64,000 bases of DNA from G965233625 sp965233625 (GTDB taxonomy: Bacteria; Planctomycetota; Planctomycetia; Pirellulales; Pirellulaceae), in NCBI GenBank assembly GCA_965233625.1, contig OZ247499.1:7626001-7690000 (forward strand), in the 5' to 3' direction. Positions 52,239-60,743 of this stretch are shown piece after piece. The position numbers were made by a program, and so were the translations under genes. The notes under the pieces were generated by a model that was not told the origin of the DNA, ran no database searches, and saw only the letters and a program-made list of their open reading frames with translations. Within the stretch, counting starts at the first letter, position 1, and every line of letters starts with the position of its first letter.

Positions 52239-54956
52239 ATGACGCGTGCGTTTCCCGCTTTTGTTCTCTGCGTGCTATTTGCATTGGCCGCTGCTCCTTC
52301 CTGGGCGACTGCGCAGGAAAAACTGAGCTATCACGCGGATGTGCTGCCATTATTCCGCAAGCATTGCCTGGACTGTCATGGCGGCGACAAAGCAGACGGC
52401 GAATACCGGGTCGATTCGTACCTGAGTCTGATCGATGGCGGCGAATCTGGCGATACCGCAGTCGTTCCCGGCAAGCCGGAAGAAGGCGTTCTGCTGAAGT
52501 ATCTGACCGGCGCACTCTCGCCGCGGATGCCCAAAAAGCGTAAGGCGCTCAGTAGCGAAGAAATCGAACGCGTGCGGAACTGGATTGAGCAGGGAGCCAT
52601 CGAAGGAGAGCCGGAACCTGTGTTCAGCGATGACCAGATCGCGTTCTTCGAAACAAGCATCCGCCCGCTGCTTGCGAAGCATTGCATAGAATGTCACGGT
52701 TCTGAGAAAGCACGCGGCAATCTGGCGTTTACTTCGCGCAAGGATTTGTTGCTGGGTGGGACAAAAGGACCGGCGATTGTACCGGGAAAGCCAGCGGCAA
52801 GTCTGCTCATTCAAGCGGTGCGGCATACAGGTGATCTACGCATGCCGCGCAACAAACCTCAGCTTGGCGAAGAAGACATTTCGCTACTTGAAAAATGGAT
52901 TTCGCAGCAGGCGCCCTGGCCGGCAAGTGAAAAAGTTGATCCGCCGAAGGTGCGGAAGCGGTTTGTTATCTATGAGTCCGATCGTACGCACTGGGCGTTT
53001 CAGCCCGTTGTGAAGCCAGAGACGCCTAAGGTAAAAGACACGGCCTGGCCGCGGAACGCCATCGACCGCTTCATAATGGCGCGGATGGAGGCCGCCGGTG
53101 TGCCGCCCGCCGCACAAGCATCGCGGCGTGCGCTGATGCGGCGACTTTCCTTCGATCTGACAGGTCTGCCACCGGCGCCGGAGGATTTCGACAAGCACCT
53201 GAACAACTCTCAGCAAGATCCATCGCTGGCGCAGTACGTGGACCAGCTAATCGGCTCGGAAGAGTTTGGCGTGCGTTGGGCCCGGCACTGGCTGGACCAG
53301 GTCCGTTACCGGCCTGACCGTGGTAAGTCTGAACAAAACGATCCGTATCGGCTGTGGGTGATCCGGGCATTGAATCGCGACTTGCCGTATAGCGACTTTC
53401 TGAAAATGCAGATTGCGGGTGACCTGCTGCTCGCGAAGAACTCGGAAGAAGTTCACCTGGATGGTCACATCGCCGTCCGCCCCTGGTCGCTGAAATCGCG
53501 TCACCATGAGCAGATAGATCTGCTGGGCCGCACCTTTCTGGGCGTCAGTCTGTACTGTGCCCGTTGCCACGATCACAAGCACGAGCCGCTCAGCCGCAAC
53601 GACTATTTCGCCATCAAGGGCATTTTCGAAAGCAGCCGCGTGATTCAGATTCCACTGCTAGAGAAAAAGCCGGAGTTTGACGCATTTGTCACCGGCCTGG
53701 AAAGAGTCGAGCACAACGAAACGCGGATGAAAAAAGAGCTGAAGAAATTTTCCCGCGTGGCCGCGCTAGTTGATCTGCAACAACGTCTTGCCAGCGAACG
53801 CGAGAAGCTGAAGGGATCTCCGGGCGACGCTGCCAAAATCCAGAAGAACATCGATAAGCTTCTGAAAGACGAAGAAAAGCGTCTGGCGGAAATCAAGAAG
53901 CAAGGGCTGAAGCTGGACGATCCTGGCGCCGTTGAATACATGCGGCTGCGGAAGGAAAACAACACGTTTACGGCCACCTGGAAACACGTCGATCAGATTG
54001 AAGCTCTGGCTGACCAGAGCGATGCGGACAAGATCGGCGACGCTATTCCTTTGGAGCCAGGGCAACAGAACGAAGGCGATGACAAGCAGGCGGTGCCGCG
54101 CCGGTTCCCCGTTATTCTCGCCGGCGCCGGGCAGACGCCGTTGGGAGAACGCACTTCGCAGAGCGGCCGGTTGGAACTGGCCGACTGGCTTGCCAGTCCG
54201 CAGCACCCGGTGACGGCGCGGCTGCTGGTCAACCGCGTGTGGTACTACCTGCTGGGAGAGGGACTCACACCGTCTCTATCCAACTTCGGCCGCAGCGGAC
54301 AGCCGCCCACGCACCCTCTGTTACTAGATTATCTCAGTGCAGAATTCGTTAGTCACAACTGGTCGCTGAAGCAACTCATCCGGCAGATTGTGCTCTCTTC
54401 CACCTACCAGCAGACGTCCAGACTTGAAGTTGCTCCGGGCGAACATGCCCAGCGGACGAAGCTTTTTGCCGTAGCGCGCCGGCGGCGCCTGGAGGTTGAA
54501 TCGATCTATCGCACGATGGAATGGCTAGAACGCGATCCTGCATCGCCGGGCAAACAGCGCCCAGCGCCCGTCGATGTTGTCAGCGAAATGCGGCTGCTCT
54601 TCGATGGCGCCAACAGCAATCTGATAGTGCCACGGCGGGCGTCTTCGATTTCGCCGCTTCAAGCCCTGTTTCTGATGAACAGCAACCACATGAAAGAGAG
54701 CACTGCCAGGTTTGCCGCCCGCATACACAGGCTGCCAGAGGCGAATCGGATTCCGCAGGCATTTCTATTGCTATACGGGCGTGAAGCGACAGACGCCGAA
54801 GTTGCAACCGGCAACGAGTTTCTGGCAGCGTGGGAACCTCAAGTCGTGGCAGAACCGCCGAAGAACAAAACCGGGCCTGCGTCGGAAGACGTATCACGCT
54901 GGCAGGCGTACCTGCAGGTGCTGCTGCTTTCGAACGAATTTCTGTATGTCGACTAA
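52239..54956 (+). CDS. Double PSCyt1-DUF1549-DUF1553 exported cytochrome-like protein (module 7)
   Basis: 905 aa from the ATG at 52239, 4 bp after the preceding stop and at the start of a signal peptide (PAFVLCVLFALAAAPSWATA); the frame is open upstream inside the TIGR03067-like gene. It carries two PSCyt1 units, CLDCH at 43-47 and CIECH starting at 149, then DUF1549 with CARCHDHK at 440, giving three CxxCH motifs, the most of any module here. A Lys/Glu-rich coiled-coil insert lies at about 480-590. DUF1553 follows (HPVTARLLVNRVWYYLLGEG) and the protein ends SNEFLYVD. Confidence 0.92.
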   Translation: MTRAFPAFVLCVLFALAAAPSWATAQEKLSYHADVLPLFRKHCLDCHGGDKADGEYRVDSYLSLIDGGESGDTAVVPGKPEEGVLLKYLTGALSPRMPKKRKALSSEEIERVRNWIEQGAIEGEPEPVFSDDQIAFFETSIRPLLAKHCIECHGSEKARGNLAFTSRKDLLLGGTKGPAIVPGKPAASLLIQAVRHTGDLRMPRNKPQLGEEDISLLEKWISQQAPWPASEKVDPPKVRKRFVIYESDRTHWAFQPVVKPETPKVKDTAWPRNAIDRFIMARMEAAGVPPAAQASRRALMRRLSFDLTGLPPAPEDFDKHLNNSQQDPSLAQYVDQLIGSEEFGVRWARHWLDQVRYRPDRGKSEQNDPYRLWVIRALNRDLPYSDFLKMQIAGDLLLAKNSEEVHLDGHIAVRPWSLKSRHHEQIDLLGRTFLGVSLYCARCHDHKHEPLSRNDYFAIKGIFESSRVIQIPLLEKKPEFDAFVTGLERVEHNETRMKKELKKFSRVAALVDLQQRLASEREKLKGSPGDAAKIQKNIDKLLKDEEKRLAEIKKQGLKLDDPGAVEYMRLRKENNTFTATWKHVDQIEALADQSDADKIGDAIPLEPGQQNEGDDKQAVPRRFPVILAGAGQTPLGERTSQSGRLELADWLASPQHPVTARLLVNRVWYYLLGEGLTPSLSNFGRSGQPPTHPLLLDYLSAEFVSHNWSLKQLIRQIVLSSTYQQTSRLEVAPGEHAQRTKLFAVARRRRLEVESIYRTMEWLERDPASPGKQRPAPVDVVSEMRLLFDGANSNLIVPRRASSISPLQALFLMNSNHMKESTARFAARIHRLPEANRIPQAFLLLYGREATDAEVATGNEFLAAWEPQVVAEPPKNKTGPASEDVSRWQAYLQVLLLSNEFLYVD

Positions 54957-55011
54957 ACCGTGGCTGAACGGTTCCACATCCTCCCCCTTTTGAAATAAGT
55001 ATGCCGAAGCC

Positions 55012-56433
55012 ATGACACTATCCAATGACAACAACGTGATGATCTCCCGCCGTAGTCTATTGGGAAGCGCTGCCAACGGATTGGGCGCCATGGCGCTGAC
55101 TTCCATGTTGCAGGACTCGCTGTCGGCAGGCGAACGGCCCAGTATCAACGCGCGGCCAGCGCATCATCCACCGCGCGCAAAGCGGGTGATTTTTCTGTGG
55201 ATGAGTGGCGGCCCTTCGCAGATTGACACGTTCGACCCGAAGCCAGATATCAACAAACTGGCCGAGGAAAAAGAAAATGTGACGCCGGCGCCGTTCAAGT
55301 TCAAACAGCACGGCGAAAGCGGCATGTGGATCAGTGAACTGCTGCCCAACATCGCCCGGCATGCAGACGACCTGTGCGTCATCCGCTCGATGCGCGGCGA
55401 TACCAATACCCACGAACATGCCCAGACGTTTGTGATGACGGGCGTTCCCCAGAACAAAACACCGGTGCCGTCTATCGGGCACTGGGTCGTGTACGGGCTG
55501 GGTTGTGAAAGCGAAAATCTGCCCGCATTCATCTCGATCGGGCAGAATGTCAATCCGGACGTTACCCAAAGCTACTTCCTGCCCGCCTGGACGCAGGGCG
55601 CCGTCATTGGCGATGAACGGGCCAAAAAATCCAAACAGGGAAAGCCCGCGCCGCTGATCCCGAATCTGAAGAATAGCTGGCTCACTCAGCAGCAACAGAG
55701 CAAGCAGTTAGAACTCTTAAAACGCATGAACGAAGAGCACGCAAACCGCCGCCCAGCCGACGACCGGCTGGCGGCGCGGATCGGCGCGTTTGAGCGGGCG
55801 TTCCGCATGCAGGTGCAGGCTCCTGATGCCTTCGATATCTCACGCGAGACCGCCGCGACGCTGAAGATGTACGGCGCCGAACAGCCCGAAACTGCTGAAT
55901 TCGCGCAGCGTTGTATCATCGCCCGGCGGATGGCGGAGCGCGGCGTGCGGTTCACGCTGGTTCCCTACAGCCGCGCGCCCGAGTCGCAGAAGCTTGCCCG
56001 GACATACGGCTGGGACAGTCATGAACAGAACAACACGCTGACACCTATTCTCTGTAAACGGCATGATCAGCCAGTCGCCGCCCTCTTGACCGACTTGAAG
56101 CAGCGAGGGCTGCTTGATGACACCCTCGTATTCTGGGGCGGCGAATTCGGTCGTACGGCTGGTTCGCGTGCAGGCAAAGCGGGCCGTGAACACAACTGCA
56201 ATGGCTACACGGTATTCCTCGCCGGCGGCGGTGCGAAAGGCGGCCTGGTTTACGGACGGACGGGCGACACGGCCAACGGCATTGTCGAAAACGAGGTCCA
56301 CGTCCACGACCTCAACGCAACCATGCTCCATCTACTCGGTCTGGACCACGAGCGACTTAACTACCACGCCAGCGGCCGCCATTTCCGGCTCACAGACGTG
56401 TACGGCAACATTGTTCCAAGCTTGTTCGCCTAA
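55012..56433 (+). CDS. DUF1501 Tat-exported protein (module 7)
   Basis: A 473-aa DUF1501 protein with a twin-arginine signal (SRRSLLGSAANG); an ATG nine codons downstream of the first is an alternative start. Motifs: GGPSQIDTFDPKP, YGWDSHEQNN, WGGEFGRTA, GREHNCNGYTV and HVHDLNATMLHLLG. It is last in the nine-gene run that begins at 40843. No clear terminator follows. Confidence 0.92.
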   Translation: MTLSNDNNVMISRRSLLGSAANGLGAMALTSMLQDSLSAGERPSINARPAHHPPRAKRVIFLWMSGGPSQIDTFDPKPDINKLAEEKENVTPAPFKFKQHGESGMWISELLPNIARHADDLCVIRSMRGDTNTHEHAQTFVMTGVPQNKTPVPSIGHWVVYGLGCESENLPAFISIGQNVNPDVTQSYFLPAWTQGAVIGDERAKKSKQGKPAPLIPNLKNSWLTQQQQSKQLELLKRMNEEHANRRPADDRLAARIGAFERAFRMQVQAPDAFDISRETAATLKMYGAEQPETAEFAQRCIIARRMAERGVRFTLVPYSRAPESQKLARTYGWDSHEQNNTLTPILCKRHDQPVAALLTDLKQRGLLDDTLVFWGGEFGRTAGSRAGKAGREHNCNGYTVFLAGGGAKGGLVYGRTGDTANGIVENEVHVHDLNATMLHLLGLDHERLNYHASGRHFRLTDVYGNIVPSLFA

Positions 56434-56796
56434 GAAACATCCTCACCGCGGCAAACCGGAACGACTGTGGTGTCCATTGATTTGCCACCCCGTACACGTT
56501 TCCAGTTCAATTCAGCGCTGCGAATAACGGCGATCACGCCGGAGAGGTCATTCACTTCTCTCAGCAAGCCCAGACGCTTCCGTCAAGGCAACTTCAGCGA
56601 CTAAGCCGTCCGTTGCTTAGTGCCCGGCATAGTGATGTAGCAACTGGTTGGGTTGCAGTGCCAGGCAGAACCGCGCGACTATCGCCGCATCTGTTTTCTT
56701 CTCACGCACGCCCTTCGCTATAATTTGCTTTCAACTGAATGCCGTTATTTGAAACGCCCCACATCGCCGGACTGGTACTGAAACCTGGAATACCCC
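56434..56796. other. Intergenic region before sulfatase (363 bp)
   Basis: No gene or RNA was recognised. A perfect TATAAT at 56719-56724, about 70 bases before the sulfatase start, is a plausible -10 box, but the corresponding -35 position (TTCTTC) is weak. Confidence 0.4.
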
Positions 56797-58458
56797 ATGA
56801 AACTCATCAGCGTCCCTGGAATCACGGATCACTGCCGGTATTTGCTTCGGCATTTATTACACGGAATAGCTGCACTCATACTTATCGCAGCCGCTGCTCA
56901 AGCGTCGCTACTCGCTGAATCTAAAGCGTATTCTGCTGAAGAAAAAAGGGCGCCAAACGTTGTGCTCATCATGGCCGATGACCTTGGCTATTCAGATTTG
57001 GGTTGTTATGGCAGCGAAATTCGTACGCCAGTGCTCGATAAGCTGGCGCGGAGCGGATTGCAATTCACACAATTCTATAACACCGGTCGATGCTGGCCGA
57101 CGCGGGCTTCGTTGCTGACGGGTTACTACCCGCAGATGGTGCGTCGCGATGTGGTGCCGGGCGTCCGTAGCGGCGGGCGTGGCGTGCGGCCGTCGTGGGC
57201 GCCTTTATTGACGATGCAGTTGCGGCAGCAAGGTTACCGCTGTTACCACTCAGGGAAGTGGCACTTGGACGGCATGCCGCTGGAGAACGGTTTCGACCGA
57301 TCCTATTACCTGCGGGACCAGGGGCGGTTCTTCAATCCGCAGGTGCATTACCGCAATGACAAGAAGTTGTCACCTGTAAAACCGGGCGGTGACTTTTATG
57401 GCACCACCGCGATCGCCGACCATGCCATTGAAGACTTGAAGGAGCACGCCACCAGTTACGCGGAGCAACCCTTCTTTCTGTATCTGGCTTTTACGGCTCC
57501 GCACTTTCCGCTGCACGCGCTGCCACAGGATATCGCAAAGTACAAAGACAAATACGCGGATGGCTGGGAGAAAGCCCGCCAGAAACGCTGGCAGCGCATT
57601 CAAGCCGCCAATCTGGTCACGACGCCGCTTTCAAAAGTTGAACCAGACGTCGGACCGCCATACCACTTTCCCGACGCGCTGGAAAAGTTAGGGCCGGGTG
57701 AGGTGAACCGTCCGCTTCCCTGGGCGAAGTTAACGCCGCAGCAACAGCAGTTTCAAGCTGACAAGATGCGGATTCACGGCGCCATGATTGACCGTCTGGA
57801 TCAGGAGGCCGGTCGTGTCCTGAAGCAGGTTGAAGCGATGGGAGCGGCGGAGAATACCGTGACATTCTTTCTTTCTGATAATGGCGCCAGCGCCGAAATC
57901 ATGGTCCGCGCCGGAGGGCATCGCCCGGATGCGGCGCCTGGCTCGGCAGGTTCATACTTGTGCCTGGGGCCTGGCTGGTCTAATTGCAGTAACACCCCTT
58001 TCCGGCGCCATAAAACCTGGGTGCATGAAGGTGGCATTGCCACGCCGCTGATAGTGCACTGGCCCGCCGGCATCAAGCAATCCGGTCTGCGCACCACGCC
58101 CGCGCATGTTATCGATATCGTGCCGACGATTCTCCAGATCGCTGGAGTGAAACAGCGGCAGGATTCGGAACAGCCCACGGCGCCAGGCCATAGCCTTGTG
58201 CCAGCTTTCAGCAGCGATCACAAGATCGCACGCGACTATCTCTGGTGGCTGCACGAAGGGAACCGTGCACTGCGGCAGGGAGACTGGAAGCTGGTCGCTG
58301 CGAAAGGCGATCCCTGGGAGCTTTATTATCTGGCTGAAGACCGATGCGAAACGCGCAACTTGGCGACGGACCATCCAATGAAGGTCAAAGCGCTTGAAGC
58401 CCTGTGGGTGAAAGAATTTGAGCTTCAGAAAAAACTGGCGACAGCCAGGCAGGAATGA
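56797..58458 (+). CDS. Arylsulfatase A-like sulfatase
   Basis: A 553-aa exported type I sulfatase (hydrophobic signal at about 24-42). NVVLIMADDLGYSD carries the metal-binding Asp residues. CWPTR at residues 99-103 contains the formylglycine cysteine. SGKWHLD and FLSDNGAS complete the site. The sequence YHFPDALEKLGPGEVN is an insertion typical of some planctomycete arylsulfatases. It is the third sulfatase in the window and stands alone after the module 7 partner. The substrate is unknown. Confidence 0.92.
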   Translation: MKLISVPGITDHCRYLLRHLLHGIAALILIAAAAQASLLAESKAYSAEEKRAPNVVLIMADDLGYSDLGCYGSEIRTPVLDKLARSGLQFTQFYNTGRCWPTRASLLTGYYPQMVRRDVVPGVRSGGRGVRPSWAPLLTMQLRQQGYRCYHSGKWHLDGMPLENGFDRSYYLRDQGRFFNPQVHYRNDKKLSPVKPGGDFYGTTAIADHAIEDLKEHATSYAEQPFFLYLAFTAPHFPLHALPQDIAKYKDKYADGWEKARQKRWQRIQAANLVTTPLSKVEPDVGPPYHFPDALEKLGPGEVNRPLPWAKLTPQQQQFQADKMRIHGAMIDRLDQEAGRVLKQVEAMGAAENTVTFFLSDNGASAEIMVRAGGHRPDAAPGSAGSYLCLGPGWSNCSNTPFRRHKTWVHEGGIATPLIVHWPAGIKQSGLRTTPAHVIDIVPTILQIAGVKQRQDSEQPTAPGHSLVPAFSSDHKIARDYLWWLHEGNRALRQGDWKLVAAKGDPWELYYLAEDRCETRNLATDHPMKVKALEALWVKEFELQKKLATARQE

Positions 58459-58509
58459 CAATAATCTGTCAGTGAAATCCCGCAACAGCCTCTATGATCT
58501 GCTAAACGA

Positions 58510-59802
58510 ATGAAACCACCTCGCCCTCTGGTGCACCCCCGCGACGAAATCATGCGGACGATGGATCGTATTTACGGTTACCGTATGACAACAACGTCTG
58601 GCGGGAATCTTTCGATCCGGGACGCAGCGGGCGATATCTGGATTTCGCCTGCGCGGGTTGATAAAGGGAACTTGACGCGGAAAGACATTATCTGCGTCCA
58701 CCCCGATGGCAGCGTCGACGGTCCGCACCCGCCTTCTTCCGAGTTCCCGTTTCACCAGGCTATCTACAAGGCGCGGCCTGATATTCAAGCAATCGTGCAC
58801 GCCCATCCAGTCGCGCTGGTCGCCTTCAGCATCTGCCGTCAGACGCCGGACACCAGGCTGTTTCATCAGGCACATTCGGTTTGCGGCAAGACGGGCTTTG
58901 CCCCTTATGCTTGCCCTGGTAGTGAGCAGCTTGGCGCTAATATCGCCGCGACGTTCGCCCAGGGTTGTGATAGCGTCATTCTTGAAAACCACGGTGTTGT
59001 GGTGGCGGGTGAGTCGCTGTCGCAGGCGTTTCAGCGTTTTGAAGCATTTGAGTTCGCCGGCAAGACATTAATCAAAGCCAGGCATCTGGGCGAAGTCCGT
59101 TACCTCACAGACGAACAGCTTGCCGAAGCCAGTCGTCGCAGCGTCGACTTCGACTCTTACCGGCCCGGTACGGCTACGGCGAATGAAAGGGAACTCCGCC
59201 AGCAGCTTTGCCAGTTCCTGCGCCGCGGTTGCCGTCAGCGGCTGTTGATTAGTACGGAAGGCAGCTTTTCAGCACGGGTGAGTAACGGGTCGTTTCTGAT
59301 TACGCCTACGCGGCAGGATCGTGAACAACTGGATGTGGACGATCTGGTGCTGATCGACGGCAATCGCCGCGAAGCTGGAAAATTGGCAAGCCGCGCGGCC
59401 AAGGCGCACCAGGCAATCTATGAGAAACACCCAGCCGTGCAGGCGATCGTCTTTGCGCATCCGGTGAATGCGACGGCCTTTAGCGTGACGGCTTCGCGGC
59501 TGGATGTCCGCACTATTCCAGAAAGCTATGTATTCCTACGCGATGTGCAGCGGGCGCCCTACGGCGCGCACTATGGCGACGATGGCACCATTGCCAACTA
59601 TGTTTCGCAGGCAGCCCCGGCCGCTATCCTGGAGAACGATGGCGTTGTAGTAACCGGCCGCAGCATTCTCGATACGTTCGACCGTCTTGAGGTGCTAGAA
59701 AGCACCGCGGAAGCTGTTATCAATGCGAAGACCATTGGCCCGGTTTCGCCGATGCCCGATGCGGTCATTGATGAGCTGCGCCGGGAGTTTGGTCTGTCCT
59801 AA
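58510..59802 (+). CDS. Tandem class II aldolase/adducin-domain protein
   Basis: A 430-aa cytoplasmic protein with two class II aldolase/adducin domains. In the first (about 10-215) the fuculose-phosphate-aldolase-type zinc site is intact: Glu78 in SSEF, His97 and His99 in HAHP, His161 in ENHG. In the second (about 225-425) the equivalent positions are Ala296, Phe315, His317 and Asp377 (ENDG), so only one zinc ligand remains and that half is probably non-catalytic. The first domain may cleave or epimerise a sugar phosphate. Duplicated two-domain versions are uncommon in my experience. It converges with the inositol monophosphatase-type gene, 12 bp apart. Confidence 0.88.
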   Translation: MKPPRPLVHPRDEIMRTMDRIYGYRMTTTSGGNLSIRDAAGDIWISPARVDKGNLTRKDIICVHPDGSVDGPHPPSSEFPFHQAIYKARPDIQAIVHAHPVALVAFSICRQTPDTRLFHQAHSVCGKTGFAPYACPGSEQLGANIAATFAQGCDSVILENHGVVVAGESLSQAFQRFEAFEFAGKTLIKARHLGEVRYLTDEQLAEASRRSVDFDSYRPGTATANERELRQQLCQFLRRGCRQRLLISTEGSFSARVSNGSFLITPTRQDREQLDVDDLVLIDGNRREAGKLASRAAKAHQAIYEKHPAVQAIVFAHPVNATAFSVTASRLDVRTIPESYVFLRDVQRAPYGAHYGDDGTIANYVSQAAPAAILENDGVVVTGRSILDTFDRLEVLESTAEAVINAKTIGPVSPMPDAVIDELRREFGLS

Positions 59803-59814
59803 GGTGGTAGCAAG

Positions 59815-60594
59815 TCAGGCCGTGTCGTTCAGCACGGGAATCATCGCATCATGCAGATCCGGCGTTGATGCTGCAGCGAACCGCGGATCGGTGACGGCGT
59901 AAGGTTCGCCCGAGATGTGGGAAACGGCGCCGCCGGCTTCCTGGACAATCAGCACTCCGGCCGCGACATCCCAGGGCTTCACGCTGGTTGCCCAATACGC
60001 ATCAAGACGCCCGGAGGCAACATAACAAAGGTTCAAAGCCGCGGAACCAAGCCGCCGCACCGCCCGGCACTCTAGCAGCATGCGGACGAACCGCGCGATC
60101 TCCGGTGATTGCGGATCGAGGCTGGTCGAAAAACTCGCCGCTGCGAGCGTCTTCTCCAGTTCCGTGCAATCGCTCGACTGAATCGGCTGCCCGTTCAGAA
60201 AGGCGCCGCCACCGGCCGTGGCGGTAAAACACTCGTCCATGATGGGATCAAAAACAACGCCTGCCTGCATCACACCGCCGCACTCCACCGCAATAGAAAC
60301 GGCGAAAGTCTGCAGCTTATGGACGTAGTTCGTTGTTCCATCAAGTGGATCGACGATCCAGCGGCATTTGCTGCCCCCGGAGTGAGGTTCGATCGGCGGC
60401 AGTCCGTCTTCTTCGCCGACAAACTCATGATCAGGAAATTCGCCGAGCAGGATGTCGCGGATGACTTCCTGCGCCGCTAGATCGGCCTCTGTCACCAGAT
60501 CTTTGGGGCCCTTTTCACGCGCTGTAACGCGTGGTTGCATTTCAACAAGCAACTTGCCGGCAGCCCGCGCGGCTTGGGTGGCTACTTCGATCAT
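59815..60594 (-). CDS. suhB: Inositol monophosphatase-family phosphatase
   Basis: A 259-aa Mg-dependent phosphatase of the inositol monophosphatase family. The metal-binding motifs are present: GEEDG at residues 60-64, DPLDGTTN at 82-89 and WDVAAG at 208-213. The length is the family norm. It hydrolyses inositol phosphates or related sugar phosphates, or 3'-phosphoadenosine phosphate in the CysQ branch; sequence alone does not separate these, so the symbol is tentative. It has no export signal. Confidence 0.9.
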   Translation of the reverse strand: MIEVATQAARAAGKLLVEMQPRVTAREKGPKDLVTEADLAAQEVIRDILLGEFPDHEFVGEEDGLPPIEPHSGGSKCRWIVDPLDGTTNYVHKLQTFAVSIAVECGGVMQAGVVFDPIMDECFTATAGGGAFLNGQPIQSSDCTELEKTLAAASFSTSLDPQSPEIARFVRMLLECRAVRRLGSAALNLCYVASGRLDAYWATSVKPWDVAAGVLIVQEAGGAVSHISGEPYAVTDPRFAAASTPDLHDAMIPVLNDTA

Positions 60595-60743
60595 GATTTC
60601 TGTTCTTCACGTAGGGCAGTAGAGCTTACGGTGTGAACCTATCAGCCCTGGTCCGTTGTGGGTAGGGCGGGAAAACTACGCATCGGCGCGGCGCCGCGTT
60701 ATAATTGCCGCCGGAGGGGCCATCCGCTTGAAAGGATACCGGC

